A stretch of 64,000 bases of DNA from Rhodospirillaceae bacterium (lineage in GTDB: Bacteria > Pseudomonadota > Alphaproteobacteria > SHVP01). How positions within the stretch are numbered: the first letter of the stretch is position 1; every line of letters begins with the position of its first letter. The notes below the pieces were generated by a model. The model saw only the letters and a program-made list of their open reading frames with translations, did no database searches and was not told the DNA's origin. Of this stretch, positions 29,112 to 38,652 are shown piece by piece. The DNA lies in assembly GCA_002722055.1 (NCBI GenBank), contig PBKD01000003.1:62001-126000 (forward strand), written 5' to 3'. Position numbers and translations under genes: made by a program.

Positions 29112-30665
29112 CTAATTTACCCATAATTGTTCATATGGAATCCATAAGCCAATATGAGAAAAGTTTTTAACATTTGGACCATAAGCCATCATTTCATCGA
29201 ATTCTATACCAAAAATGATAGGTGCCTTTTCAACAGTTTCCCTTCCAAGGTCCTGAAGCATTTTTCTCCTTTTTACAGGGTCAAATTCTCCATTCATAGC
29301 TTCAATTCTTGGCATCATTTCTTTATCACAGAAATAAGGTGCCTTTCCTCCACTTTTCAAGCATGAAGCAAATACATTCCATACTCTTCCAGCATCCATT
29401 GTAGCTGTTAAATCAAAACCAATACCAAAACCTTGATATGGCCAGTCACCTTTAAGCCAATGCTCAAGCCAACCACCAGTACCACCAAAATTTTGACCAA
29501 TTAAAGTAGCATTAATTCCAATAGCTTTAATGTCTGCAATTACAGCTTCATAAAAGTTTTTGAAGTTTTCATCATTCACAATAGCTCTTACTTCAAAATC
29601 AAAACCATTAGGGTATCCAGCTTCAGCCAAAAGTTTTTTAGCTTTTTCAGGATCATAGTTATAACCTTTAATTGATGGATCATAACCATTTATGCCTGGA
29701 AAAGCAGGTTGAGTTGAAGGTTTTGCATATTTACCATAGAAAAGTGCATCAACAATTGCATCTCTATTCACGGCATAATTAAGTGCCTGTCTAACTCTTA
29801 CATCCCCAATTGGTCCATCTACAGGTTTTAGATTTCTTGTAGAGACAAGAGTTATACCCATTGTTCTAGTTGATGGCTTTGCATAAACTTTCATACCAGC
29901 TTGATCTAATTTTAACGCTTCATCAGGAGAAATTGCAGTATTAACGTCTATTTGACCAGATATTAAAGCTTGAGTTCTAGCTGTTGCTTCTGGTAGTGCT
30001 GTCCATATAATTTTTTTGATATTTCCAGCTTTGTTCCATGCATTTGGGTTTGGAACTCCTGTAGCAGTTTCTTCTGCAAAAGTTACAACGTAGGGACCTG
30101 AACCAATTGGAGTTTTAGTAAACCCTTCTGCACCAATATCAGCAAAAGCTTTTGGTGCCAATATTGAAGGGTCTTTAATATTTTTTGGTAAAATTGGATT
30201 AGGTTTAGTTGTTATTATGTCAATTGTATAATCATCAACTACCTGAGAATCTTTTACAAAACCCTTCATTGTTTTTCCTTGAGCCCAGTTTCCACCTTGC
30301 TCAGTTTTCCAGAAATCAAATGTAGATTTAACAGCTTGAGCTGTTAAGGGTTCACCATTAGAGAATTTTACTCCTTTTTTAAGGTAAAATCTCCATTTGG
30401 TTGGTTCTATGTTTTCCCATCTCTCAGCAAGAAAAGGGGCTACTGACCCATCGGCTTTAAGTTTAGTTAGTGTTTCGAATTGTGCTGACCATGTGTAAAC
30501 ACCTGGAGTACACATACACCCAGTATAAGTATTACCCTTACCTGATGCGAACATTCTTACTGCAACTCTTAATTCATCTTGTGCAAAAGAAATTGCTGGC
30601 AAAATTGAAGTTAGAATTAAAGCAAAAAGTCCACAAATTATCTTCATCGAAAAATGTGGTTTCAT
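29112..30665 (-). CDS. ABC transporter substrate-binding protein, family 5 (peptide/nickel type)
   Basis: 517 residues with a signal peptide (about 1-28, ending ISFAQ). The solute-binding family 5 layout is clear: APFLAERWENIEPTKWRFYLKKGVKFSNGEPLTAQAVKSTF, RVRQALNYAVNRDAIVDALFYGKYAKP and YDPEKAKKLLAEAGYPNGF. Such proteins capture di- or oligopeptides, nickel or opine-like compounds in the periplasm. No permease or ATPase gene is adjacent, so it either uses a transporter encoded elsewhere or has another sensory role. It is bounded by a terminator downstream and 234 bp of AT-rich non-coding DNA upstream. Confidence 0.9.
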   Translation of the reverse strand: MKPHFSMKIICGLFALILTSILPAISFAQDELRVAVRMFASGKGNTYTGCMCTPGVYTWSAQFETLTKLKADGSVAPFLAERWENIEPTKWRFYLKKGVKFSNGEPLTAQAVKSTFDFWKTEQGGNWAQGKTMKGFVKDSQVVDDYTIDIITTKPNPILPKNIKDPSILAPKAFADIGAEGFTKTPIGSGPYVVTFAEETATGVPNPNAWNKAGNIKKIIWTALPEATARTQALISGQIDVNTAISPDEALKLDQAGMKVYAKPSTRTMGITLVSTRNLKPVDGPIGDVRVRQALNYAVNRDAIVDALFYGKYAKPSTQPAFPGINGYDPSIKGYNYDPEKAKKLLAEAGYPNGFDFEVRAIVNDENFKNFYEAVIADIKAIGINATLIGQNFGGTGGWLEHWLKGDWPYQGFGIGFDLTATMDAGRVWNVFASCLKSGGKAPYFCDKEMMPRIEAMNGEFDPVKRRKMLQDLGRETVEKAPIIFGIEFDEMMAYGPNVKNFSHIGLWIPYEQLWVN

Positions 30666-30899
30666 AAATACTTCTCCCCGTAAAAAACAATAAAATATCT
30701 TAAATACTAGCTATTTAATAAATAAATAGAATTTAATAAGATTAGTTTATACGAAAATTAATACAAAGATATTTTTTTTATAAAAATTGGCCAAAAATAT
30801 GATATTTTAGTAAAAAAATAATAGTTATATAAACTTAAGTAAAAAATTATAAATATAACTTTAAATTACAAGTATAAATATATGAAATATAATAAAAAT

Positions 30900-32090
30900 T
30901 TATAAATTATTTATAATTTTAGAAGCATTCCATATATCCTTATAGCTATTATATAAGGGTGAAATACCAAACCTAATTATATTGGGTGGTCTAAAATCTC
31001 CAATAAGACCATTTTTTTCATAAATTTCTAATAATTTTGAGGCATTTTTATGCTTCATAGCTATATGTCCACCTCGTAAAATGTTAGAGGGTGAAATAAT
31101 TTGAATTTTATTAATATTTTTATATCTTAAAATTAGATCAGTCATTATGGATGTTTGTTTTAATGACTTCTTTCTTAATTTTTCCAAATTAATTTGACAA
31201 AAGATTTTGAGGGAGGTCTCTAGTTGTTTCATACTAATGATTGAAGGTGTTCCAGTTAGAAACTTTTCTATACCTTTTGATGGTACATAGTGATTATTGA
31301 AATCAAAAGGTTTTATGTGTCCAAACCAACCTTTAATAATAATATCTGCTTTTTCTAAATACTTATTATTAACATATATGAAAGCTGGAGAACCCGGTCC
31401 ACCATTTAAGTATTTATAAGTACAACCAACTGCAAAATCCACACCCCATTTATCTAGATATAATGGTAAAATACCCACACTATGTGATAAATCAATTAGA
31501 GATATTGCACCATACGTTTTACATTTTTTAGCTAGTTTGGATAAACTTAGCACTTCCGAGGTTACAAAATCTACTTGAGTTGTTGTAACAACTGAAACAT
31601 CTTTATCTATATTTTCAATTAATTTTTTTCTTGGAACGACTTTAACTCTTAAACCGAATTCTTTTGCTATTGAAGATATAATATAGTAATCAGTAGGAAA
31701 ATTTTTATCATCAGTTAATATAAACCTTCTATTTTTAACTAATTTTATCGCAGAAAATAATAACTTAAATAAATTAACTGACGTTGAGTCAGATAAAATA
31801 ACATTTCCCGAACGGGATCCTATAATTTTACTAATTTCTGTCCCTAATTCCTTATTTATATTCAGCCAACTACTATCTCTCCACCCAATAACAGCTTTTT
31901 TTGATAAATCATCTAGGAAATTATTTATATTATTTCTAGTAGCTTTAGGAGTTAAACCAAGAGTATTAGCACCAAAATATATATTTTTACCAGGTTTTTT
32001 GAATAAATTTTTATAATCTCGAAAAATATCATCTTTATCGAGTTGGTGAATATATTTTAAGTTTATATTTATTTGTTTTTTTCTTTCCAT
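30900..32090 (-). CDS. kynU: Kynureninase (PLP-dependent)
   Basis: 396 residues of the aminotransferase class V fold. IYFGANTLGLTPKA near the start, DLSHSVGILPLYLDKWGVDFAVG and the PLP-lysine segment TYKYLNGGPGSPAF identify kynureninase. GWFGH and FLTGTPSIISM support this. It cleaves kynurenine or 3-hydroxykynurenine to (hydroxy)anthranilate and alanine in tryptophan breakdown. Tryptophan dioxygenase and formamidase genes are not in the window, so the pathway is incomplete here. Bounded by AT-rich gaps; probably monocistronic. Confidence 0.93.
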   Translation of the reverse strand: MERKKQININLKYIHQLDKDDIFRDYKNLFKKPGKNIYFGANTLGLTPKATRNNINNFLDDLSKKAVIGWRDSSWLNINKELGTEISKIIGSRSGNVILSDSTSVNLFKLLFSAIKLVKNRRFILTDDKNFPTDYYIISSIAKEFGLRVKVVPRKKLIENIDKDVSVVTTTQVDFVTSEVLSLSKLAKKCKTYGAISLIDLSHSVGILPLYLDKWGVDFAVGCTYKYLNGGPGSPAFIYVNNKYLEKADIIIKGWFGHIKPFDFNNHYVPSKGIEKFLTGTPSIISMKQLETSLKIFCQINLEKLRKKSLKQTSIMTDLILRYKNINKIQIISPSNILRGGHIAMKHKNASKLLEIYEKNGLIGDFRPPNIIRFGISPLYNSYKDIWNASKIINNL

Positions 32091-32192
32091 AACTCAATAT
32101 ATTTTGTTATATTTGGAAATCAATAAAATAATTTTCAATTTAATTTAAAATTATAAAACTATTTAATCTTTTTTAACTTTGAGGCAAACTTG

Positions 32193-32678
32193 ATGAAAAA
32201 ATTTTTTATAAACTTTATTTTCCTTATCTCTTTGATTCTTCTCTTTTCTAATACTTCTTATTCTATGGGTTCTTCTGATGATACAGATAGTTCAAGTAAA
32301 ATGGATAAAAATTATATTGAAGGGAAAAAAGCAGTTGAAATTAATGATTTTGATAAAGCTATAAAAAAATTAAAACTATCAATTTCAGAAGATTCTTTAT
32401 CTACTAAAGAAAATACAAATGCCTTAAACCTTATAGGCTTTAGTTATAGAATGCTAAAAAAATATGATGAAGCATTTAGCTATTATGATAAAGCTTTAAA
32501 AATTGATCCTAAACACAAGCCCACTTTAGAATATTTAGGTATTGCTTACCTTGAAACTAATAATATAGTTAAAGCTGAATCAACGTATAATATTTTAAAA
32601 GATTTATGTGCTTTGTGTAAGGAAAAGAGATCTTTAAATAAGGCTATTAAAAGTTATAAAAAAAATAATCAGCAATAA
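32193..32678 (+). CDS. Exported TPR-repeat protein
   Basis: 161 residues from ATG 32193, chosen over an adjacent TTG because a GAGG ribosome binding site fits it. There is a signal peptide (about 1-24, ending NTSYS). Tandem TPR units follow: YIEGKKAVEINDFDKAIKKL, NLIGFSYRMLKKYDEAFSYYDKAL and TLEYLGIAYLETNNIVKAE, then a CALC pair. It is probably a periplasmic protein-protein adaptor. The converging membrane-protein gene ends on the next base. Confidence 0.8.
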   Translation: MKKFFINFIFLISLILLFSNTSYSMGSSDDTDSSSKMDKNYIEGKKAVEINDFDKAIKKLKLSISEDSLSTKENTNALNLIGFSYRMLKKYDEAFSYYDKALKIDPKHKPTLEYLGIAYLETNNIVKAESTYNILKDLCALCKEKRSLNKAIKSYKKNNQQ

Positions 32679-33524
32679 CTATAATTTTAAGAACTCAAAC
32701 AAACTGTTAGTCTGAATTGAAATTGAAGCAAATATAACAATTATTGAAGCAATAAAAATCATTAAAAACCTTATTCCTATAATACTTTTATATTGACCTT
32801 GAGGTAATTTAATTACTTTCTCTATAAATAAAATTATAAGTAAGGTCAGAATAGCAAAAGGATTAACCCTTTGATCTAGGGATATTATTGCCATAATTGA
32901 TAATACAGGAGTGCCAATACCTAATAACAAACTAGTATTTGTCAAAAACTTCTTAGGCCAGTTAGTTAATTGAATTCCAATTAATGCTGAGAAGATGACT
33001 AATGATAAACTAAAAATTTCCTTTTTATCATTTATATGAGCTAATATCCCAAGACCCAATACAAACATAGCAAGAATAATAGTTATTTGGGAGTCATCTG
33101 GATCTTTATCTGCAAGGGTGAAACCAATAATTATAAAAATTATAAATGTAGTAATAAATTTAAAAATTTGTTCGAAGGAACTCAATTCTGTATTTATTAT
33201 GCTGCTAATCCAAACTAAAGCTAAAAGAGGACCAGCTACTATTAAAACTCTCCTTAGTAAAGATATTTGTTCTGTTATTATATCAATTAATATACTCGCT
33301 ATACCTGAGAAAATAATTATATATGATAATATTTGTTTGTCACTAATTGGCCATTCAGGTAATGAAAAGTATAAAAAGTAACTTATTAATATACTTAAAT
33401 TAGCAGAAACATATCCTAATCTGCTTACAATATTCAACTTAATAAACCTTAAAATTATTGATGCAACAAAACTTATTCCAAAAGGAACAATAATTAGATA
33501 TAATAATTTATTACTTATAATCAT
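32679..33524 (-). CDS. Polytopic membrane protein, unknown function
   Basis: 281 residues, almost entirely hydrophobic helices (about eight or nine) joined by very short loops. No transporter or enzyme signature recognised. It is divergent from the IclR-type regulator at 33752, with 227 bp of AT-rich DNA between them. That layout often means the regulator controls its neighbour, but this is inference. Confidence 0.55.
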   Translation of the reverse strand: MIISNKLLYLIIVPFGISFVASIILRFIKLNIVSRLGYVSANLSILISYFLYFSLPEWPISDKQILSYIIIFSGIASILIDIITEQISLLRRVLIVAGPLLALVWISSIINTELSSFEQIFKFITTFIIFIIIGFTLADKDPDDSQITIILAMFVLGLGILAHINDKKEIFSLSLVIFSALIGIQLTNWPKKFLTNTSLLLGIGTPVLSIMAIISLDQRVNPFAILTLLIILFIEKVIKLPQGQYKSIIGIRFLMIFIASIIVIFASISIQTNSLFEFLKL

Positions 33525-33751
33525 TTTATTTATTTAAGCCTAATAATTTACTTTCTAAAATATTATAGGTTTTTTCTCTTTATGAGAATAGTTTTTTTAA
33601 ATACATATAATTATTTATTTATTTATGTCTATTTAGTAAATATTTAGTATTTTTTTCGAGTGTTTAAAAATTCCATAATTCTGAATTTTTTTATTTTTTA
33701 AAGATTATAAATTTAACTTTTTAATTAAACTATATATTTTATGGTAATATA

Positions 33752-34537
33752 ATGTCAAATATGAAAAATTTTAGACCTGTAAGATCATTAATAAGAGGAT
33801 TAGAAATTATTAGAGCGATAAATTATTTAGGTCCTTCATCAATTTCAGAAATTTCTAAATATACTAAACTTCCAAGAGGTACTGTGTATAGAATGCTAGA
33901 AACTTTATCTGCAGAAAAATTTATAACTAAAAATCCAAATGATAATAGATTTAGACTATTATCTAAAATTGAAACATTAACTAATGGTTTTACAGATAAT
34001 GACTGGATATTTTCGATTGCTAAACCTTTAATTGAGAAACTTTGTAGTGAGATAGTTTGGCCAATATCTATCGCCACATGTAATGGAAAGGAGATGATAT
34101 TGAGGGAGACTACTGACGAGAATTCACCATTAGCTTTAAAAAAAATAACTGGTGGTTTTAGGGTTCCTATTTTAACTAGTGCTGCTGGAAGAGTGTTTCT
34201 TTCATATACAGATCAAGCTAATAGAAACAAAATATTGTCGAATATATCAAAAGACAAAACTTATCAATCAAATTCAATTTCAAATGACCATGATGCTGTA
34301 AGAAAAATTATTTCTGAAGTAAGGGAAAGTGGATACTCTGTTATTTCCAGAACAGATTTGAAGCAATCTGTATTTGCTGTACCTATAAATACAAATAATG
34401 GTATTATTGGTACTGTTGCATTAAGATTTATTGATAATGCTATTTCAAAAAATCAAATTAAAAAAAAATACTTTAAATCTTTACTCATTACTTCAAAGAA
34501 AATTGCAAAGTCATACGAATTATCATTAAAAAGATAA
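33752..34537 (+). CDS. IclR-family transcriptional regulator
   Basis: 261 residues. The winged helix-turn-helix occupies about 10-75 (SLIRGLEIIRAINYLGPSSISEISKYTKLPRGTVYRMLETL). The effector-binding IclR domain follows, with VPILTSAAGRVFLSY and the late SVFAVPINTNNGIIGTVALRF. Such regulators sense small catabolic acids or aromatics and usually act on a neighbouring operon; the divergent membrane protein at 33524 is the nearest candidate. Effector unknown. Confidence 0.92.
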   Translation: MSNMKNFRPVRSLIRGLEIIRAINYLGPSSISEISKYTKLPRGTVYRMLETLSAEKFITKNPNDNRFRLLSKIETLTNGFTDNDWIFSIAKPLIEKLCSEIVWPISIATCNGKEMILRETTDENSPLALKKITGGFRVPILTSAAGRVFLSYTDQANRNKILSNISKDKTYQSNSISNDHDAVRKIISEVRESGYSVISRTDLKQSVFAVPINTNNGIIGTVALRFIDNAISKNQIKKKYFKSLLITSKKIAKSYELSLKR

Positions 34538-34559
34538 AATTAAATATTTATTCTGATAT

Positions 34560-34600
34560 ATACAAATATATATATATAATATATATATATATATTTGTAT
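34560..34600. promoter_or_regulatory. 41-bp AT palindrome with 19-bp perfect arms upstream of the Crp-type regulator
   Basis: The left arm at 34560-34578 begins ATACAAATATATA and the right arm at 34582-34600 is its exact complement, around a 3-nt centre. The arms are mostly alternating TA with a CAAAT/ATTTG cap, so the DNA can extrude or the RNA can fold into a long A-U hairpin. It sits between the iclR stop and the regulator ATG at 34631, so it could be a terminator-like structure, an operator or a translation control element. Confidence 0.55.
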
Positions 34601-34630
34601 TTGTATGAATTTAAACTTAGATATGAAGCA

Positions 34631-35347
34631 ATGAATCAGAAAATTAATTTATTATTATCCAAAATTGAATTATTAAAGAATATTAATGATAAAGATTTAA
34701 ATGATTTATCTAATAATGCAAGTATATTAAATTATAACTCAGCTGAACAAATCATTGATAGAAATGCTCAAAACAAAGATATTTTTTTCGTTATTTCAGG
34801 TTCCGTAAGAGTAGTTAATTATTCAAATAGTGGTAGAGAAATTGCTTTTGCTAAATTTACTGAAGGTGATTATTTTGGAGAAATTTCTGCAATTGACGGA
34901 AAGCCAAGGTCTGCTAATGTTGTTGCAATTGAGAATTGTGTATTAATTTCTGTAAAAAGAGAATCTTTTATTGATTTACTTCATAGAAACTCAAAAATTT
35001 CTTTTTTAATACTAAAAAGGTTTACTGAAATAATCAGAATTTCAGATGAAAGAATTATGGATCTAAGTACTCTGAGAGCAGTGCAAAGAGTTTATGTTGA
35101 ACTTTTGAGAAGAACGGATAAAGATGTTGCGGTCCCTGAACTTTGGGTAATTAGACCAATGCCAAGTCATTCTTTAATTGCAAGTTTAGCTGGCACAACT
35201 AGAGAAACAGTTGCGAGAGTTCTTAGTAATTTAACTGATGCAAAGATAGTTGAAAAAAAATCTAAAGCTCTTTATATAAGAAATAAAAATAAACTAGAAC
35301 AGCTAGCAGAAATTACAAATTCTCAAGCATCTATTTCAAAAAACTGA
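34631..35347 (+). CDS. Crp/Fnr-family transcriptional regulator, CRP-like
   Basis: 238 residues from ATG 34631. An in-frame TTG at 34595 falls inside the palindrome arm and is less likely. The cyclic-nucleotide domain carries the phosphate-binding cassette GDYFGEISAIDGKPRSANVVA, with the Glu and Arg-Ser that contact cAMP in CRP. The dimer helix follows, then a winged HTH with recognition helix TTRETVARVLSNL. That matches the RETVxR pattern of CRP, which reads TGTGA half-sites, and not the FNR pattern. No iron-sulfur cysteine cluster is visible. A class III cyclase gene (11221-12987) and a GTGA-N6-TCAC site (62681-62694) occur in the same window. Confidence 0.86.
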   Translation: MNQKINLLLSKIELLKNINDKDLNDLSNNASILNYNSAEQIIDRNAQNKDIFFVISGSVRVVNYSNSGREIAFAKFTEGDYFGEISAIDGKPRSANVVAIENCVLISVKRESFIDLLHRNSKISFLILKRFTEIIRISDERIMDLSTLRAVQRVYVELLRRTDKDVAVPELWVIRPMPSHSLIASLAGTTRETVARVLSNLTDAKIVEKKSKALYIRNKNKLEQLAEITNSQASISKN

Positions 35348-35355
35348 GATTAGCT

Positions 35356-36108
35356 TTGGTAAATAATAATAAATTTCCCAAAATTAGTATTGTTATCCCA
35401 GTTCATAATGAAGCAGAAAACATTGAATTTTTAATAAATAAGATTGAAAATGCAATGATTAATTTAATACCTTATGAAATTATAATTATCAATGATGGAA
35501 GTTCTGATAAAACTCATGAAATAATTATGGATTTTAATGATCAAATGGAAAATCTACATTATATAAAACATAAAAAACAATCAGGTCAGTCTGCTGCTTT
35601 GTTGTCAGGTATTGAGGCATCAAACTCGGATTGGATAGTGACTTTAGATGGGGATGGGCAAAATGATCCTAACGATATAAAGAAATTATTAATGAAAAGA
35701 GATCAAATTGGTTCTGATAAAATCTTACTTGCTGGTTATAGGAAAAAAAGAAAGGATAGTATTTACAAAAAAATACAATCAAAATTAGCAAATACAATTA
35801 GATCATTTTTACTAAATGATAATACACCTGATACAGGTTGCGGTATAAAATTATTTTCAAAAAAACTTTTTCTTTGTTTTCCAAAGTTTAATAATATGCA
35901 TAGGTTTTTGCCTGCACTGGCAATCTCTTATGGTGCTAAAGTTTACTCAGTTGAAGTAAATCATTTACCAAGATATAAAGGAGTTTCTCATTATGGTTTG
36001 TGGGGGAGGTTATTCGCAGGGTTAATTGATATTTTTGGTATTTTATGGTTAAAGAAAAGATTAATTATTAGAGATTTTCCTGAGAATAAATCTAATTTCA
36101 ATGATTAA
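35356..36108 (+). CDS. Glycosyltransferase family 2, polyprenyl-phosphate sugar transferase type
   Basis: 250 residues, TTG start 9 nt after the regulator's stop. The GT-A fold is shown by ISIVIPVHNEAENIEFL, IIINDGSSDKT, the SGQSAALLSGIEAS segment and the metal-binding TLDGDGQNDPNDI. TPDTGCGIKLF resembles dolichol-phosphate mannose synthase and ArnC proteins. It probably transfers a sugar from a nucleotide donor to undecaprenyl phosphate at the inner membrane. The following two genes make a lipid-linked sugar transfer operon. Confidence 0.88.
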   Translation: MVNNNKFPKISIVIPVHNEAENIEFLINKIENAMINLIPYEIIIINDGSSDKTHEIIMDFNDQMENLHYIKHKKQSGQSAALLSGIEASNSDWIVTLDGDGQNDPNDIKKLLMKRDQIGSDKILLAGYRKKRKDSIYKKIQSKLANTIRSFLLNDNTPDTGCGIKLFSKKLFLCFPKFNNMHRFLPALAISYGAKVYSVEVNHLPRYKGVSHYGLWGRLFAGLIDIFGILWLKKRLIIRDFPENKSNFND

Positions 36109-36138
36109 AAAAATTCATTATATTTAAGGAGAGGTAGT

Positions 36139-36420
36139 ATGGTAAGTACTGCAGAAGTTTGGCTTGGAATAGGTTTTATTGGTCAAGCAGTTTTTGCGTC
36201 CCGTTTTTGGATACAATGGATAGCTTCAGAAAGGGAGGGTAGAAGTGTTATTCCTATTATCTTTTGGTTTTTAAGTGTAATAGGTGGTTTAACACTTTTA
36301 TCCTATGCTATTTATCGTAAAGATCCAGTATTCATTGTTGGTCAATCAACAGGTTTATTAATATATTCAAGAAATATATATTTAATTTACAAAGAAAAAA
36401 AGATTTTGAAATCTGATTGA
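36139..36420 (+). CDS. Lipid A biosynthesis N-terminal (LAB_N) domain membrane protein
   Basis: 93 residues with three hydrophobic helices. The segment GIGFIGQAVFASRFWIQWIASE, then RSVIPIIFWFLSVIGG and YAIYRKDPVFIVGQSTGLLIYSRN, match the small LAB_N family found beside ArnC/ArnT-like genes. A likely role is accepting or flipping the lipid-linked sugar. AAGGAGAGG is a very good ribosome binding site for ATG 36139. It overlaps the next start by 4 nt. Confidence 0.87.
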   Translation: MVSTAEVWLGIGFIGQAVFASRFWIQWIASEREGRSVIPIIFWFLSVIGGLTLLSYAIYRKDPVFIVGQSTGLLIYSRNIYLIYKEKKILKSD

Positions 36421-38078
36421 GCTCTATAGTGATTAAACTTTCTTATTTTACTTCTATAATTGTTTCTGTAATTTTTATCACACTTTGTATTATTCTAAGA
36501 CCTATTTTACCATTAGATGAAACAAGGTACTTATCTGTAGCTTGGGATATGTGGCTTAGTAAGGACTATATTGTGCCAAGACTAAATGGTGAATTGTATC
36601 ATCATAAACCCCCTCTACTTTTTTGGTTAATTAATTTATTTTGGAACTTAATTGGAGTAAATGAAACAATAGCTAGATTTATTGCACCTTTTTTTAGTTT
36701 AGGTGTGATTATTAATTTATATATAATATCAAAACTTTTATGGCCTAAAAATATATCTATAATTTCTTTTTCTCCAATTATTTTATTATCTTTATTACTT
36801 TGGTTAATTAGCTCATCTCTAACAATGTTTGATGTTATGTTAACTTTTTTTTTCACATTGAGTTTAGTAGGTATTTTAGTAACAAAAATTAATTTTTTTA
36901 GAAATAAAATATATAATTTTTTAATTGGTAACACAATTTATTCTGTAGCAGTTGGTTTTGGAATTCTTACCAAAGGTCCCGTAATACTTGTTTTCGCAAT
37001 ACCAGTATATTTATTTTATTTTATATGGGATATCGAAAAGAAAAAATATAAAACATATTTTATTTTTTATTGGTTTTCAGGTTTTATTTTTTCACTTATT
37101 ATTTTTTTATTTATATCTTTAAGTTGGGCTTTATATGCATCAAAATTAGGAGGTGAAGAATTTAGGAGTGCGTTACTTTGGAGTCAAAGTGCAAATAGAG
37201 TTATTTCTGGAATGTCCCATGAAAGAGAGTGGTGGTGGTATATTTCTATATTTCCAATAATTTTTTTTCCTTGGTTTTTTATGCCTATTATATGGCAGTC
37301 AATAATTAAAAAGAATAATATCTTAGATCAAGGTTTCAGATTTTGTGCTTTTATAATTTTTTCTTCATTTTTTTTACTTTCTATTTTTGCTGATAAGCAA
37401 CCTCATTATTTAGTCCCAATTTTACCAATAGTTGGTATTCTTATTTCATATTTATGTTCAAATTATTTGCATAAAGATATAAATAAAATTAATTATTTAC
37501 CTTTAATTATAATTATAATTTTATATATTTTCATATTTTTTATGTTTTTTATTGAAAATGACTTTATTTCTTTTAAGAAAGAATTAGATCATTATGAAAT
37601 AAGTCTTATTTTTATAATTCCAATTATTTCTATATCATCAATTTTTTATATTTTTTTAAGAAAAAATATTACACTAATGAAATACATATATATATTTTCT
37701 ATTCAAAATATATTATTTGTAATTTTTTTACATTTAATTTTTAATATTTATCTTTTAGAAAGGTATGATTTACAAAAATTTTCCGAAAAGATTTACTCCT
37801 TGAAATCTAATGGATATGGAGTGGCCTATATAGGTAAATATCATGGTCAATTTAATTTTATAGGAAGAATAAAAGAGCCCTTAGATGTGATTAATGGTGC
37901 CAATGTAAATAAATGGCTAAATAGTAATAATAATAATAATTTTGTTGTCTATAATCATAGAATAATGCCTGATAGTTCAGAAATTATCCCATTTTTTTCT
38001 CAAAAGTTTAGAGGGAGAACACTTGCTATTTGGGAAAAAAAATATATTGAAAATAGATTGGATATATTCAAAAAATAA
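36417..38078 (+). CDS. ArnT-like GT-C glycosyltransferase (PMT/GT83 type)
   Basis: 553 residues with about eleven to thirteen membrane helices. The first periplasmic loop has the catalytic-type ILPLDETRYLSVAWDMW (Asp-Glu pair). HHKPPLLFWLINLFW and YGILTKGP-like FGILTKGPVIL follow, as in ArnT and related sugar transferases. These move a sugar from undecaprenyl phosphate to lipid A or another envelope acceptor on the periplasmic side. The start is TTG 36417, overlapping the LAB_N stop, or GTG 36429. It ends the three-gene operon. Confidence 0.86.
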   Translation: MSSIVIKLSYFTSIIVSVIFITLCIILRPILPLDETRYLSVAWDMWLSKDYIVPRLNGELYHHKPPLLFWLINLFWNLIGVNETIARFIAPFFSLGVIINLYIISKLLWPKNISIISFSPIILLSLLLWLISSSLTMFDVMLTFFFTLSLVGILVTKINFFRNKIYNFLIGNTIYSVAVGFGILTKGPVILVFAIPVYLFYFIWDIEKKKYKTYFIFYWFSGFIFSLIIFLFISLSWALYASKLGGEEFRSALLWSQSANRVISGMSHEREWWWYISIFPIIFFPWFFMPIIWQSIIKKNNILDQGFRFCAFIIFSSFFLLSIFADKQPHYLVPILPIVGILISYLCSNYLHKDINKINYLPLIIIIILYIFIFFMFFIENDFISFKKELDHYEISLIFIIPIISISSIFYIFLRKNITLMKYIYIFSIQNILFVIFLHLIFNIYLLERYDLQKFSEKIYSLKSNGYGVAYIGKYHGQFNFIGRIKEPLDVINGANVNKWLNSNNNNNFVVYNHRIMPDSSEIIPFFSQKFRGRTLAIWEKKYIENRLDIFKK

Positions 38079-38091
38079 ATTAATACGTAAT

Positions 38092-38652
38092 TTATTTAAA
38101 GTCGTGGTTTTTAATTGTGATTTTTTTCTTTTGATTTTTGAAAATTTTAATTTCGTTTTCCTTTATGCTGCTTTCTATTACTTTAATAAACTTTAATGCT
38201 TGATTAGAAACAATAACATTTTTACTTTTGGAGGAAAGATCTAACCAAGTATAAGCCTTTTCAAGATTTTTCTCTACACCATAACCATAAAGATATTGAG
38301 TCCCTAAAATTAATTGGGCATTTTTATTACCTTTTAATGAAGCTTTATAAAACCAAATTGCAGCTATACTAGCATTTGATTTATATCCTTGTCCTTTCAA
38401 ATACATAATGCCAGTCATTGTTTCTGCACTTGAGTTTCCGTATTCTACTAATTTTTTAAAGAAAATTTTAGCTTTATCGTATTTTTTTTCTATATAAAGG
38501 TTTTCTCCTTCTTTCAGTATCATTGTATCAGAATACACTGATTTATTTAATATAATGAATGTTATAAAAGTTATTAAAAAATATAAATATTTTAAGATTA
38601 CTAATAATCTTTTAATTTGTTTTGATAGAATTCTATTTAAAAATATTTTCAT
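38092..38652 (-). CDS. Sel1-repeat protein, exported or anchored
   Basis: 186 residues with a hydrophobic segment at about 22-38 and two to three Sel1-like (TPR-related) repeats: SSAETMTGIMYLKGQGYKSNASIAAIWFYKASLKG and AQLILGTQYLYGYGVEKNLEKAYTWLDL. Sel1 repeats mediate protein contacts. Its ATG overlaps the methyltransferase stop by 4 nt, so it belongs to the polyketide synthase operon. Its function there is unknown. Confidence 0.78.
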   Translation of the reverse strand: MKIFLNRILSKQIKRLLVILKYLYFLITFITFIILNKSVYSDTMILKEGENLYIEKKYDKAKIFFKKLVEYGNSSAETMTGIMYLKGQGYKSNASIAAIWFYKASLKGNKNAQLILGTQYLYGYGVEKNLEKAYTWLDLSSKSKNVIVSNQALKFIKVIESSIKENEIKIFKNQKKKITIKNHDFK

